This document shows positions 27,477 to 35,659 of a DNA stretch of 64,000 nt, in pieces. The notes under the pieces were generated by a model. That model was not told the DNA's origin, made no database searches, and saw only the letters and a program-made list of their open reading frames with translations. How positions within the stretch are numbered: position 1 is the stretch's first letter; every line of letters begins with the position of its first letter. Source of the stretch: Streptomyces sp. NA02950 (GTDB lineage: Bacteria > Actinomycetota > Actinomycetes > Streptomycetales > Streptomycetaceae). The stretch is from positions 8,276,001 to 8,340,000 of the forward strand of contig NZ_CP054916.1 in NCBI RefSeq assembly GCF_013364155.1. The letters are read 5' to 3'. Made by a program: the position numbers and the translations under genes.

Positions 27477-28583
27477 TCACAGGGGGGAAGGGAGGTCGGC
27501 GGATACGGAGCGCACGGGGGCGAAGGGCTCGGTGGAGCGGGCCAGCTCCGCCAGCAGGCCGATGCGGCGCACCGGTCCGAAGTCGTACTCCGGCGGCGCG
27601 GAGTCGGCCAGCAGCGCGGTCATGGCCCGACGCAGCGCGTTCTCCAGCGGGGAGTCGTGGACCAGCCACTCCTGGCGGCGGCCGGGCAGATCCACGGTCA
27701 GCCGGTGGGTGTTGCGCGGAAGGGCGGTGCCGCGCGGCAGGCTCACCGGGTCCAGCTCCAGGGTGAACCGCGCCGGGCCCGCGTCGAGCCGGACCAGCCG
27801 CAGCCGGTCGTCGGCGGCCGGGCCGGGCCTCGCGGCCCAGCCGGGGACCGGCACGTACGGCTCGGAGTCCGGGCCGACGATGCTGGAGTACAGCTCGACG
27901 GTGCCGAATCCGTCGAGGGCGACGGTGTCATGGGCGGCGGTGCTGATGAGTTCCGGGTCGGGCGCGATCCGCACGGTCTCGGGGCCGGGCACGGTCCCCA
28001 GATAGCGCTGGAGGGACTCGCGCGGCAGTACGGTGCCGAGCAGGGCGAGCATATGCAGCCACTCGTAGCCGAACACCCCGTAGTCGCGGTCCACGAACCG
28101 TCCCGCCGCTATGTCGGCGCGGCGGTCCTTCACGAACGCGATGCGCACGGCGCTCACCGGGTAGCGACGGGCGACATCCTGTGTGACCGTCTTCAGCAGC
28201 GCCGGGGCCTGGGCGTGCTGGTACTGGTTCATCACCACCATCCGGGCCCGCGGGTACTCCGCGAGCAGCGCGCCGAACGCGGGCACCTCCCACGAACCGC
28301 ACACCGGCTTCTCCACCAGCAGTCGGGCCGCCGGATCCCGGGCGAGGACGGCCGCCACGGTGGGCAGATGGTCGGCGGTCGGGGTGCACACCGACCACAG
28401 GTCCACCGCGGGTTCGGTGGGCAGTTCCGCCACCGACCCGGCCATCCGGAGCCCCGGCCGCCGCAGCGACCGGGCGGCCGGGTCGACCACGCTCACGCTC
28501 ACCCCGAGTGCCTCCAGCAGCCGGTGGTGCAGCCGCCCCGCCACGCCGTAGCCGACGACGCACACATGTGTCCTACCGGGCAT
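27477..28583 (-). CDS. Gfo/Idh/MocA-family oxidoreductase
   Basis: 368 residues with an N-terminal NAD(P)-binding domain, VCVVGYGVAGRLHHRLL, and LLVEKPVCGS carrying the family lysine. It is not closely similar to the oxidoreductase domain of the fused protein two genes downstream, so the cluster has two different members, probably oxidising and reducing different positions of a sugar or cyclitol-like intermediate (inference). The start overlaps the end of the SAH-hydrolase-like gene by 11 nt, with GAGGTGG upstream. Confidence 0.85.
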   Translation of the reverse strand: MPGRTHVCVVGYGVAGRLHHRLLEALGVSVSVVDPAARSLRRPGLRMAGSVAELPTEPAVDLWSVCTPTADHLPTVAAVLARDPAARLLVEKPVCGSWEVPAFGALLAEYPRARMVVMNQYQHAQAPALLKTVTQDVARRYPVSAVRIAFVKDRRADIAAGRFVDRDYGVFGYEWLHMLALLGTVLPRESLQRYLGTVPGPETVRIAPDPELISTAAHDTVALDGFGTVELYSSIVGPDSEPYVPVPGWAARPGPAADDRLRLVRLDAGPARFTLELDPVSLPRGTALPRNTHRLTVDLPGRRQEWLVHDSPLENALRRAMTALLADSAPPEYDFGPVRRIGLLAELARSTEPFAPVRSVSADLPSPL

Positions 28584-30228
28584 GGCCGGCCACCTCGCTC
28601 GACGGCGACGCGGTGCCGGAGAGGTACCGGTCGTAGTAGGCGGTGAACAGCCCCGCCTCGTCGATCACCCGGTTCACCGGCTCCAGATGCACACCCGGCG
28701 GGAACTCGTGCAGATCGCGGCAGAGCTTCTTCGCGGCGAGCAGGGTTCCGGCCCGGTAGGCGTCGTAGCCGCGGTTGGCGATCCCCTCGTACTCGAAGAG
28801 GTTCAGGGAGCGCCCGTCGCCCAGGACGGTCACCGACTTCCCTGACGGCAGTGCGTAGTGCAGCCCGACGTGGGGGATCACGGTTTCGCGCGCCTCGGCG
28901 TGGCCGTCGGCCAGCAGACTGAAGTCCTTGGTGGCGAAGCCCGCGAGGAACACCCCGTCCGGCAGCAGTGGCAGATCCGCCGGTGTGACGGCGAGTTCAC
29001 CGGTCCCGCCCATGATGAGGAAGGGGCTTCGGTGGGCCAGCGCCTCGGCCGTGGAGCGGTAGGTCTCGAAGCCGTCCTCGGCGGCGGTGATGAGGGTGAG
29101 GATGTCGGTGTCCACCACCCCCACCCGGCAGCCCAGGGCGCGCAGCGCGTGTGCGGTGCGGGAGCCCAGGGTGCCGTAGCCCAGCAGCAGCACATGGCGT
29201 CCGATGAACTTCTCGCCCGGGATGATGGCACGCAGCCTGCGGACGCACGAGTCGGCGATCTCGTTGTAGCCCAGTTCCGTCTTCACCTGTGAGCGGGCCA
29301 TGTTGAGCACCGGGATGGCCAGCTTGCCGGGCGCTCCGGCGATCCGCTTCAGTCCGCTGACGGTGAGTTCGACGGCCGCGTCGACGTGTTCCGGGAACGG
29401 ATCGTCGGAGCCGTAGCCCTGGGCGAGCAGCCCTCCGTCGTCGATGACGAGGACCCGGCGGCCCTCGGCGTGCGCACGGGCGACGAAGGCGCTCACCCGC
29501 TCGTTGACCTGGAGGGCGTGGGCCCGGGCTGCGGTGTCGGCGGTGCCGTTGATCACCGAGTTGTCGAGGGTGTCGCTGCGGTAGCCGTGGCGGACGAACC
29601 AGGCGTGCACCCGGTCGCGGCGCAGGGTGCGGTCGCCCTTGGACAGGGCGTAGATCCACTCCCGTGGAAGCCCCGCGCGTTCCATGGCCAACAGGAAGCC
29701 GACGCTGTTCTCCACGTAGTGGTCGCGGAAGACCAACGCCCAGTCGGCGAGCGCGGGTTCTGGGGTGGCATAGCGCTCGACCAGGGGCAGGCCGTTCCGG
29801 ATGGACTGGATCTCGGCGGCGGTGTAGCACCGCGTCCGCAGCCCGATCTCCTCGACCAGCGCGGTGTACAGCGCCGCGGCCCGCTCCGGCAGCGGTCCGG
29901 CGGTGGCGGCGGCACTCACCAGCACCCGCCGCCGGGCCGGGGCGGGCAGCACGGGGTCGAGCGTACCGGGCGGACCGCCCGGCAGCGGCCGGCTGCGGAC
30001 CTCCAGCCGGGCACCGGCCACGTCCACCACATGGTCATCGGGGCCCGGGGACACGAGCACCGGTCCCTCCCCGGACGGTTCCTGCCGGTCGAGGACCGTG
30101 CGCATCGCGTCGAGCAGTTCGGCGCCGTCCAACGGGCCGTCCAGCACCTCATAGGGGCCCACGGCGAGGGGAGAGGGAGCACCCGGAATCTCCAGCAGGT
30201 GACTCGGTGCGACTTCGGATAGTGACAT
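28573..30228 (-). CDS. S-adenosylhomocysteine-hydrolase-like NAD-binding protein
   Basis: 551 residues, first gene of the operon. The segment FIGRHVLLLGYGTLGSRTAH (about residues 355-375) is the NAD-binding motif of the SAH hydrolase/D-isomer dehydrogenase type, followed by VVDTD at the end of strand 2. The region before it (LVIDDGGLLAQGYGS, then ELTVSGLKRI) resembles the SAH hydrolase substrate domain, but the classical signature of that enzyme is absent, so a different substrate is likely. I chose ATG 30228 because GGGAG precedes it; 43 upstream in-frame residues are unrelated. It starts next to the repeat-containing promoter shared with the LAL regulator. Confidence 0.7.
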   Translation of the reverse strand: MSLSEVAPSHLLEIPGAPSPLAVGPYEVLDGPLDGAELLDAMRTVLDRQEPSGEGPVLVSPGPDDHVVDVAGARLEVRSRPLPGGPPGTLDPVLPAPARRRVLVSAAATAGPLPERAAALYTALVEEIGLRTRCYTAAEIQSIRNGLPLVERYATPEPALADWALVFRDHYVENSVGFLLAMERAGLPREWIYALSKGDRTLRRDRVHAWFVRHGYRSDTLDNSVINGTADTAARAHALQVNERVSAFVARAHAEGRRVLVIDDGGLLAQGYGSDDPFPEHVDAAVELTVSGLKRIAGAPGKLAIPVLNMARSQVKTELGYNEIADSCVRRLRAIIPGEKFIGRHVLLLGYGTLGSRTAHALRALGCRVGVVDTDILTLITAAEDGFETYRSTAEALAHRSPFLIMGGTGELAVTPADLPLLPDGVFLAGFATKDFSLLADGHAEARETVIPHVGLHYALPSGKSVTVLGDGRSLNLFEYEGIANRGYDAYRAGTLLAAKKLCRDLHEFPPGVHLEPVNRVIDEAGLFTAYYDRYLSGTASPSSEVAGHAR

Positions 30229-30248
30229 AACTCCCGTCCACGTCCGGT

Positions 30249-30501
30249 GAACAACGACAGAGGCGGTTCCTGCTTCGGCACACGGTCGTCGGACTCGGTG
30301 GCACGTCAGCGCGGGACCCTCCCGGCAAGACTGCGACGCGGTCCGGTCCGCGGGCATCTGTCGTTCGACTGCGCCGCCCCGCCGCCCGTATCAGTCGTCG
30401 GACCGGACGGCCACCCGGCCGCATCTGTCGTCCGACTGGGGCCCCTCCGACAGGTCGTCCGAAATCGGTCCCCACCGCCTGGATCCGCACCGGTCGTTCG
30501 G
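30249..30501. promoter_or_regulatory. Array of GTCGTYSG elements in divergent promoter
   Basis: The 323-bp gap (30229-30551) holds GTCGTC/TTCG-type copies starting at 30285, 30360, 30394, 30427, 30454 and 30493, plus an inverted copy (AACGACAG) at 30251-30258. The copies at 30354-30371 and 30421-30438 share a longer core, GCATCTGTCGTYCGACTG. Spacing is 34, 33, 27 and 39 bp, about three to four helical turns. This looks like a set of binding sites for a regulator, most simply the divergent LAL protein. No confident -35/-10 boxes were identified. Confidence 0.6.
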
Positions 30502-30551
30502 TGAAGGTAATTGGTGAACCGACGGGGGCCCCAATACAAGGAGGACCTCGT

Positions 30552-33419
30552 ATGCCGGTCGTCGGACGGGCGGAGGAACAGCGCACCCTGGCCGCCATGG
30601 CGGCCGCCGCGCGCGACGGCCACAGCACCGCCCTGGTCCTGCGCGGCGCGGCGGGCATCGGCAAGAGCGCCCTGCTGCGCGACCTGGCCGAGGGATCCGC
30701 TGAGGGCCTGCGGACGCTGTGGGCCATGGGGGTACGCAGCGAGGCCGGACTGCCGTTCGCCGGACTCCACCAGGTGCTGCGGCCCCTGCTGCGGTTCGAG
30801 GGGCGGTTACCGCCGCCCCAACGGGCCGCGCTGCACTCCGCGTTCGGGATGGACACCGCGTCCCCCGACTCCTTCCTCGTGGCGCTCGCCGCGCTCACCC
30901 TGCTGTCGGAGGCCGCCCACGAGACACCGCTGCTGCTGCTCGTGGACGACGCCCAGTGGATCGACGCGGCCTCCGCGGACACCCTGGGGTTCGTGGCCCG
31001 CAGGCTCGGCCCCGAGGGCGTGGCGATGGTCCTCGCCGTCCGCGACGGCTCGTCCTTCCAGGCCCCCGGGGTGCCCGAACTGACCCTGCGCCCCCTGGAC
31101 ACCGCCGCCGCCGGGGAACTGCTCGACCAGGCCGTCCCCGAAGGCGCCACGGCCGTAAGGGAGTTACTGATCCGGGAGGCCGAGGGCAATCCACTGGCGC
31201 TGACCGAACTGTCCACCGCCCTGAGCCGGGACCAGCTGCGCGGCGCCGTCCCGCTGACCGACGGACTGCCGCTCACCAAACGGCTGCACCGCATCCTCCC
31301 GCACAGCGCCGAACCCCTGCTGACCGAGGAGTCCGGGGTCCTGCTGCTGGCCGCAGCCGAACCCGAGGGCAGCCTCGCCACCATCCTGGGCGCCGCCGAC
31401 CACCCCGACCGGGCCCTGAACCTCCTGCATCAGGCCGCCTCCGCACGTCTGCTCAGCATGAACCAGCAGTCCGTCCGCTACCGTCATCCGCTCTACCGCT
31501 CGGTGATCTACCAGGGCGCCTCGCCGGACCGCCGCCGCGCCGCCCACCTCGCCCTGGCACGCGCCGTCGAGGACGACGACCGGCGGATCTGGCACCTGGC
31601 CGCCGCCGCCACCGGACCGGACGACGAACTCGCCCGCAGCCTGGTGAAACTGGCCCGCCGGACGCGGCACACCGGCGACGCGGCCACCGCCGCCCGGGCA
31701 CTGCGCCGTGCCGCCACGCTCACCTCGGCGCCGCGCCACCGGGCACGCTGGCTGATCGACGCCGCCGAATGCTCCTGGACGGCCGCCGAGCACCATCAGG
31801 CGGCTCTGCTGCTGAGCCAGGCGGAGCCACTGGCGGACACCTCGGGGCTGCGCGCCCGGCTCGCCCAGCTGCGCGGTGCCATCATCCATGCCTCCAGTGA
31901 CCCCGTCGTCGCCTGCGCCACCCTGCTCGACGGTGCCCGGCTGGTCCTGGACTCCGATCCCGAACTCGCCCGCGAGACGCTGACGATGGCGGCCCGCTCG
32001 GCGTGGATCGCCGGTGACCCGGTCCGCCTCGACGAAGTGGCCGGACTGCTGGAGCGGTTGCAGAAGGACTGCCCCGAACCCGAGGCCACGGTGTCGCGGC
32101 GGATGGCCGAGCGCTGCCGCTATCTGAGCGGGCTGGCGGACGCGGCGGACACCGCGGGGCCGACGCCCTACGGCACCTCCTGCGACGACCGCCACCGGGC
32201 CGCCCCGCTGAGCTCTCTGCCGGGCACTGGCGTGCTGCCCTGGGCCGGTCCCCCCACCTTCCTGCCGTATCTGGTGGGCGTCGCGGACACCGTGCTGGAC
32301 GCCTATCAGCGCACCCTGGACACCCTGCACCGGGACGGCTCGGCCGGTGCGCTGCCGATGCTGCTCGCGCCGATGGCCGCGCTGCAACTGGTCACCGGCC
32401 GCTGGACGGACGCCGTCGCCCTCGGCACCGAAGGCGTCTCGCTGGCCGACGAGACCCGTCAGCTCGGCCCGGCCAGCCATCTGCGCGCCCTGCTGGCCTG
32501 GCTCGCCGCCGTCACCGGAGACGGCCACGGCTGCCACCGGCTCGCCCAGGAGGCGCTGGACATCGCCGAACCCCACCGCATCTCCTCGGCCGCGGCGCTC
32601 GCGTACTGGTCCCTGGGACTCCAGGCGCTGTCCGACGGCCGCCCCGACCGCGCGGCCCCTATCCTCGCCGAGGTCACCGCCCCCGACAGCCCGCGCTTCC
32701 ACTTCATGATCAGCTGGCTGGCCTACCCCGATCTGGTCGAGGCCCTGGTGCGCGCCGGGGAACAGGACCGGGCCCGTGACGCGCTGAGCCGCTTCGAGCG
32801 CCAGGGCGTACCGGACGACGCCACCCAACTGCATGCCGCGCTCCAGCGTTGCCGTGCCCTGCTGGCCCCCGACACCGAGGCCGACACCCTGTTCCGCCGG
32901 GCCCAGCGGGCTGCCGGACTCTCGATGTTCGAGCTCGGCAGGACCCAACTGCTGTACGGCGAGTGGCTGCGCAGGCGCCACCGCGTCAAGGACGCCCGGG
33001 AGCAGCTGCGCCGGGCCGAGGAACGGCTGCGCACCGTCGGCGCCGTCCCGTGGGCCGAGCTGGCTCACGCCGAGCTCCGGGCGGCGGGGGTGCGGGGGAC
33101 GGGGATCCGGGCCGCCCGGCCGCCGGCCGTGGCGCCGTCGGAGGCGTCGGAGGCGTCGGAGGCGTCGGAACCGTCACCGTCCTCGCCGGACACGCTGCTC
33201 ACCGCGCGGGAACTCCAGGTCGCGCGGCTGGCCGCACAGGGAATGACGAACGGGGAGATCGCGGCCCGGCTCTTCCTCAGCCCGCGGACCGTCGGCTACC
33301 ACCTGTACAAGGTCTTTCCGAAGCTGGGTATCACCTCGCGAAATCAACTGTCCCTGTGCTTCGGCGAGGCGCTGCTGACGGCCGGTGAGCATCTGGGGGA
33401 GCGGGCCTCGGGCCAGTAG
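30552..33419 (+). CDS. LuxR-family LAL transcriptional regulator (pathway-specific)
   Basis: 955 residues: an N-terminal AAA ATPase with P-loop GAAGIGKS (32-39) and Walker B LLLLVDDAQWID near 135, a long helical TPR-like middle, and a C-terminal LuxR HTH (LTARELQVARLAAQGMTNGE, then SPRTVGYHLYKVFPKLGI). Large ATP-binding LuxR regulators usually activate adjacent antibiotic clusters. Start ATG 30552 has an ideal AAGGAGG site; the frame upstream is not coding. Two TTA codons occur, at 30807-30809 (codon 86) and 31164-31166 (codon 205), making expression probably dependent on the bldA tRNA. A short EASEASEASE repeat precedes the HTH. Confidence 0.93.
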   Translation: MPVVGRAEEQRTLAAMAAAARDGHSTALVLRGAAGIGKSALLRDLAEGSAEGLRTLWAMGVRSEAGLPFAGLHQVLRPLLRFEGRLPPPQRAALHSAFGMDTASPDSFLVALAALTLLSEAAHETPLLLLVDDAQWIDAASADTLGFVARRLGPEGVAMVLAVRDGSSFQAPGVPELTLRPLDTAAAGELLDQAVPEGATAVRELLIREAEGNPLALTELSTALSRDQLRGAVPLTDGLPLTKRLHRILPHSAEPLLTEESGVLLLAAAEPEGSLATILGAADHPDRALNLLHQAASARLLSMNQQSVRYRHPLYRSVIYQGASPDRRRAAHLALARAVEDDDRRIWHLAAAATGPDDELARSLVKLARRTRHTGDAATAARALRRAATLTSAPRHRARWLIDAAECSWTAAEHHQAALLLSQAEPLADTSGLRARLAQLRGAIIHASSDPVVACATLLDGARLVLDSDPELARETLTMAARSAWIAGDPVRLDEVAGLLERLQKDCPEPEATVSRRMAERCRYLSGLADAADTAGPTPYGTSCDDRHRAAPLSSLPGTGVLPWAGPPTFLPYLVGVADTVLDAYQRTLDTLHRDGSAGALPMLLAPMAALQLVTGRWTDAVALGTEGVSLADETRQLGPASHLRALLAWLAAVTGDGHGCHRLAQEALDIAEPHRISSAAALAYWSLGLQALSDGRPDRAAPILAEVTAPDSPRFHFMISWLAYPDLVEALVRAGEQDRARDALSRFERQGVPDDATQLHAALQRCRALLAPDTEADTLFRRAQRAAGLSMFELGRTQLLYGEWLRRRHRVKDAREQLRRAEERLRTVGAVPWAELAHAELRAAGVRGTGIRAARPPAVAPSEASEASEASEPSPSSPDTLLTARELQVARLAAQGMTNGEIAARLFLSPRTVGYHLYKVFPKLGITSRNQLSLCFGEALLTAGEHLGERASGQ

Positions 33420-33680
33420 CGAAGACGCGGGGCAGGGCGTCCATGAATTTCGGACAACCTGATCAGGGGGCTCCGGGGAAGTCTCGATGGAAATACCTAG
33501 AGTTTGTTTGGGGATGCCGCCGGTGTCGCCGGTGTCGCCGGTGACTTCCGTGGTGTGTTCCGCCCGGGAGAACCGGTGAAGATGAGTTTGTGTCACTTTT
33601 TCTGTCCGGGCTCTTGTGGCGTCCGCCTCCGCTCATTACGTTCCGGTAGGCCCCGGAGTCGGCCTTCTGGAGGAGTGACC
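33420..33680. other. Intergenic region before beta-propeller gene
   Basis: 261 bp with a triplicated 9-bp unit GCCGGTGTC at 33519-33545 (third copy GCCGGTGAC) and an AT-richer patch around 33485-33515. It must hold the promoter of the secreted propeller protein; I do not see a consensus promoter. Confidence 0.4.
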
Positions 33681-35000
33681 ATGTCTGTCCGCGCAGTCCG
33701 GCGTCCCCGCAGGCCCATGCGCGGGAGGACCCTGCGCACACTCTTCTCCCTCGCCGCCGTCATGGTGCCGGCGGTGACCGGCTCCGCGACGGCCACCGCG
33801 ACCGCCCGGCCCGCGTCGGCGGCCGGGCTGCGTGAGGTGATGTTCGTGGGCAACAACTGGGACGGCACCGCCGATGTCATCGCGTCCAGGGGCGACTTCG
33901 GCAGGATCGGCCGTATCGACGTCGTACCGGACAAGGGCCAGCGGCTCACGGAGATCTACCTCAACCCCGTCAAGCTGGCGTTCTTCCTGGGCATCCGGCA
34001 GGGGCCGGGCGAGGGGCACGACCAGTTCGTGGACGACATGTACTCCACCCCGGACGGCTCCGCCCTCGTCGTCTCCCGGCCCAGCTTCGCCGACGTGGTG
34101 TCCATCGACCTGAGGACCGGCGCCCTCAAGTGGCGTTTCCCGGTCTCCGGATTCCGCTCGGACCACATGGCGGTGTCACCCGACGGAAAGCGGGTCGCGG
34201 TGTCGGCCTCGACCTCGAACACGGTGCATGTGCTCGACATCGAGACGGGCAGGCAGTTCGGATCGTTCGCCACCGGGGACAAGCCCCACGAGAACGTCTT
34301 CACGGACGGCGGGAAGTACCTGTGGAACATGTCCATCGGCGAGGTCAACACCGCGCTGGACGAACCCTGGCTGGACTTCACGAAGGGCGACCGGCACATC
34401 ACCGTGGTCGACGCGCAGACCTTCCAACAGGTCAAGGTCATCGACATGCGCGAACGGCTCGACGCCTTCGGCCGCGAGGACCTGTCCGACGCCGTCCGGC
34501 CGGTGGCCTTCACCCCGGATGAGTCCAGGCTCTACTTCCAGGTGTCCTTCTTCAACGGCTTCCTGGAGTACGACGTGGCCTCCGACCGCATCGCCCGGCT
34601 GAAGACCCTGCCGAAGAACCCGGACACCAGCGAGGACCGCACCACCTGGGTCAATGACTCCCGCCACCACGGGCTGTCGATGAGTCCGGACGGCACCAGG
34701 CTCTGCGTCGCCGGGACGATGGACGACTACGCCACCGTCGTCGACCGCGCCACCCTCCGGGAAGGCCCCCTGGTGGCCGCCTCGAAGCCGTACTGGGCCA
34801 CGGTGAGCGGCGACGGCGCGTCCTGTGTCATCTCCGAGAGCGGTGCCGACCGGGTCACCGCGATCGACTTCGCCACCGGCGTAAAGGTCAGATCCGTACC
34901 GGTCGGGGACCATCCGCAGCGGGTGCGCATCGGTCATGTGGCGGCCGACTGGACGGGTCCGTCGGGCGGTAGCCGAACCGGGGCAGCAGCGCCTGAGTGA
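33681..35000 (+). CDS. Secreted YncE-like beta-propeller protein
   Basis: 439 residues. The N-terminus is Arg-rich followed by a hydrophobic stretch (LFSLAAVMVPAVTGSA) and an Ala-rich region ending ASAAG, a signal peptide. The rest contains repeated blades of the YVTN/YncE type: MAVSPDGKRVAVSAS, VLDIETGRQFGSFATGDKP, GLSMSPDGTRLCVAGT and FATGVKVRSVPVGDHP. Such proteins bind ligands or other proteins outside the cell. ATG 33681 has GGAGGAG upstream. Its last 113 nt overlap the converging yczE-like gene. Function unknown. Confidence 0.82.
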   Translation: MSVRAVRRPRRPMRGRTLRTLFSLAAVMVPAVTGSATATATARPASAAGLREVMFVGNNWDGTADVIASRGDFGRIGRIDVVPDKGQRLTEIYLNPVKLAFFLGIRQGPGEGHDQFVDDMYSTPDGSALVVSRPSFADVVSIDLRTGALKWRFPVSGFRSDHMAVSPDGKRVAVSASTSNTVHVLDIETGRQFGSFATGDKPHENVFTDGGKYLWNMSIGEVNTALDEPWLDFTKGDRHITVVDAQTFQQVKVIDMRERLDAFGREDLSDAVRPVAFTPDESRLYFQVSFFNGFLEYDVASDRIARLKTLPKNPDTSEDRTTWVNDSRHHGLSMSPDGTRLCVAGTMDDYATVVDRATLREGPLVAASKPYWATVSGDGASCVISESGADRVTAIDFATGVKVRSVPVGDHPQRVRIGHVAADWTGPSGGSRTGAAAPE

Positions 35001-35586
35001 CCGGGCCGACGGTGGCCGCGTAGAGCACCGTGCCGACGCCCACCGTCCCGCCGAGCAGCCAGCCCAGCGTCAGCACCGTGATCTCCATCAGGGTGCGGAC
35101 GAAGCGCAGGGACCGACCGGTGGCGGCGGACGCCCCCGTCATCAGCCCGTCGCGCGGACCGGGGCCGAACCGGGCGCCGACGTACAGCGCCACCGACACC
35201 CCGTTGAGCAGCACCCCGCCGATGAGCAGTGCCACCCGGGCGGCGAGGTCCAGATCGCGGGGGATCAGCGCGAGGCCGAGGTCCGACGCGCACGCCAGAA
35301 CGGCGATGTTGGCCACCGTGCCGAAACGCGGCCGCTGCTTCAGCGGGATCCACAGCAGCAGCACCAGCGCACCGAGCACGGCGTTCACCGTGCCGAAGCT
35401 CAACCCGGTGTGCCGTGCCACGCCCTCGTAGAGAACGCTCCAGGGATTGACGCCCAGCGAGGAGCGGACCATGACCGACAGGCTGAAGCCGTACAGCGCC
35501 AGTCCGGTGAAGAGCTGGGGGAGGCGCCGCAGCGGATGCTCACCAAGTGGCAGGTAGCCGAGGGGAGGAAGGGGTTTCAAGGCCAT
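34888..35586 (-). CDS. YczE-like membrane protein
   Basis: 232 residues with about five hydrophobic segments, e.g. LPQLFTGLALYGFSLSVMVR and VALLIGGVLLNGVSVALYVG; the motif SSLGVNPWSVLYEG is typical of YczE/YitT-type proteins. The start ATG 35586 lies 73 bp from the divergent MocR regulator, the known YczR-YczE arrangement. Possibly a transporter controlled by that regulator. The 3' end overlaps the propeller gene on the other strand by 113 nt, so the last ~37 codons are also antisense to it. Confidence 0.8.
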   Translation of the reverse strand: MALKPLPPLGYLPLGEHPLRRLPQLFTGLALYGFSLSVMVRSSLGVNPWSVLYEGVARHTGLSFGTVNAVLGALVLLLWIPLKQRPRFGTVANIAVLACASDLGLALIPRDLDLAARVALLIGGVLLNGVSVALYVGARFGPGPRDGLMTGASAATGRSLRFVRTLMEITVLTLGWLLGGTVGVGTVLYAATVGPVTQALLPRFGYRPTDPSSRPPHDRCAPAADGPRPVRI

Positions 35587-35607
35587 GGACGGTGAGTCTG
35601 TACAGTG

Positions 35608-35631
35608 ATTGGCCTGCACGACATGGCCAAT
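35608..35631. promoter_or_regulatory. Inverted repeat between yczE-like gene and its MocR regulator
   Basis: ATTGGCC (35608-35614) and GGCCAAT (35625-35631) form a perfect 7-bp inverted repeat with a 10-bp spacer in the 73-bp divergent region. Half-site centres lie 17 bp apart. It is the best candidate operator for the MocR regulator; TACAGT at 35601-35606 next to it could be part of a promoter. Confidence 0.5.
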
Positions 35632-35659
35632 TTCGGGGGAGTGGCGGGAAGTGGCGGGA

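Noticed and set aside
24378..28646. 1422-codon open frame on the plus strand across the biosynthetic cluster
   Set aside because: Runs antisense to four well-supported genes, low-complexity composition, no recognisable domain.
20121..33419. Cluster as a RiPP pathway because of the radical SAM enzyme
   Set aside because: No small precursor-peptide ORF or RiPP recognition element was found next to the radical SAM gene.
33519..33545. Triplicated GCCGGTGTC as a mobile-element or CRISPR-like repeat
   Set aside because: Only three 9-bp units without spacers; most likely simple replication slippage.
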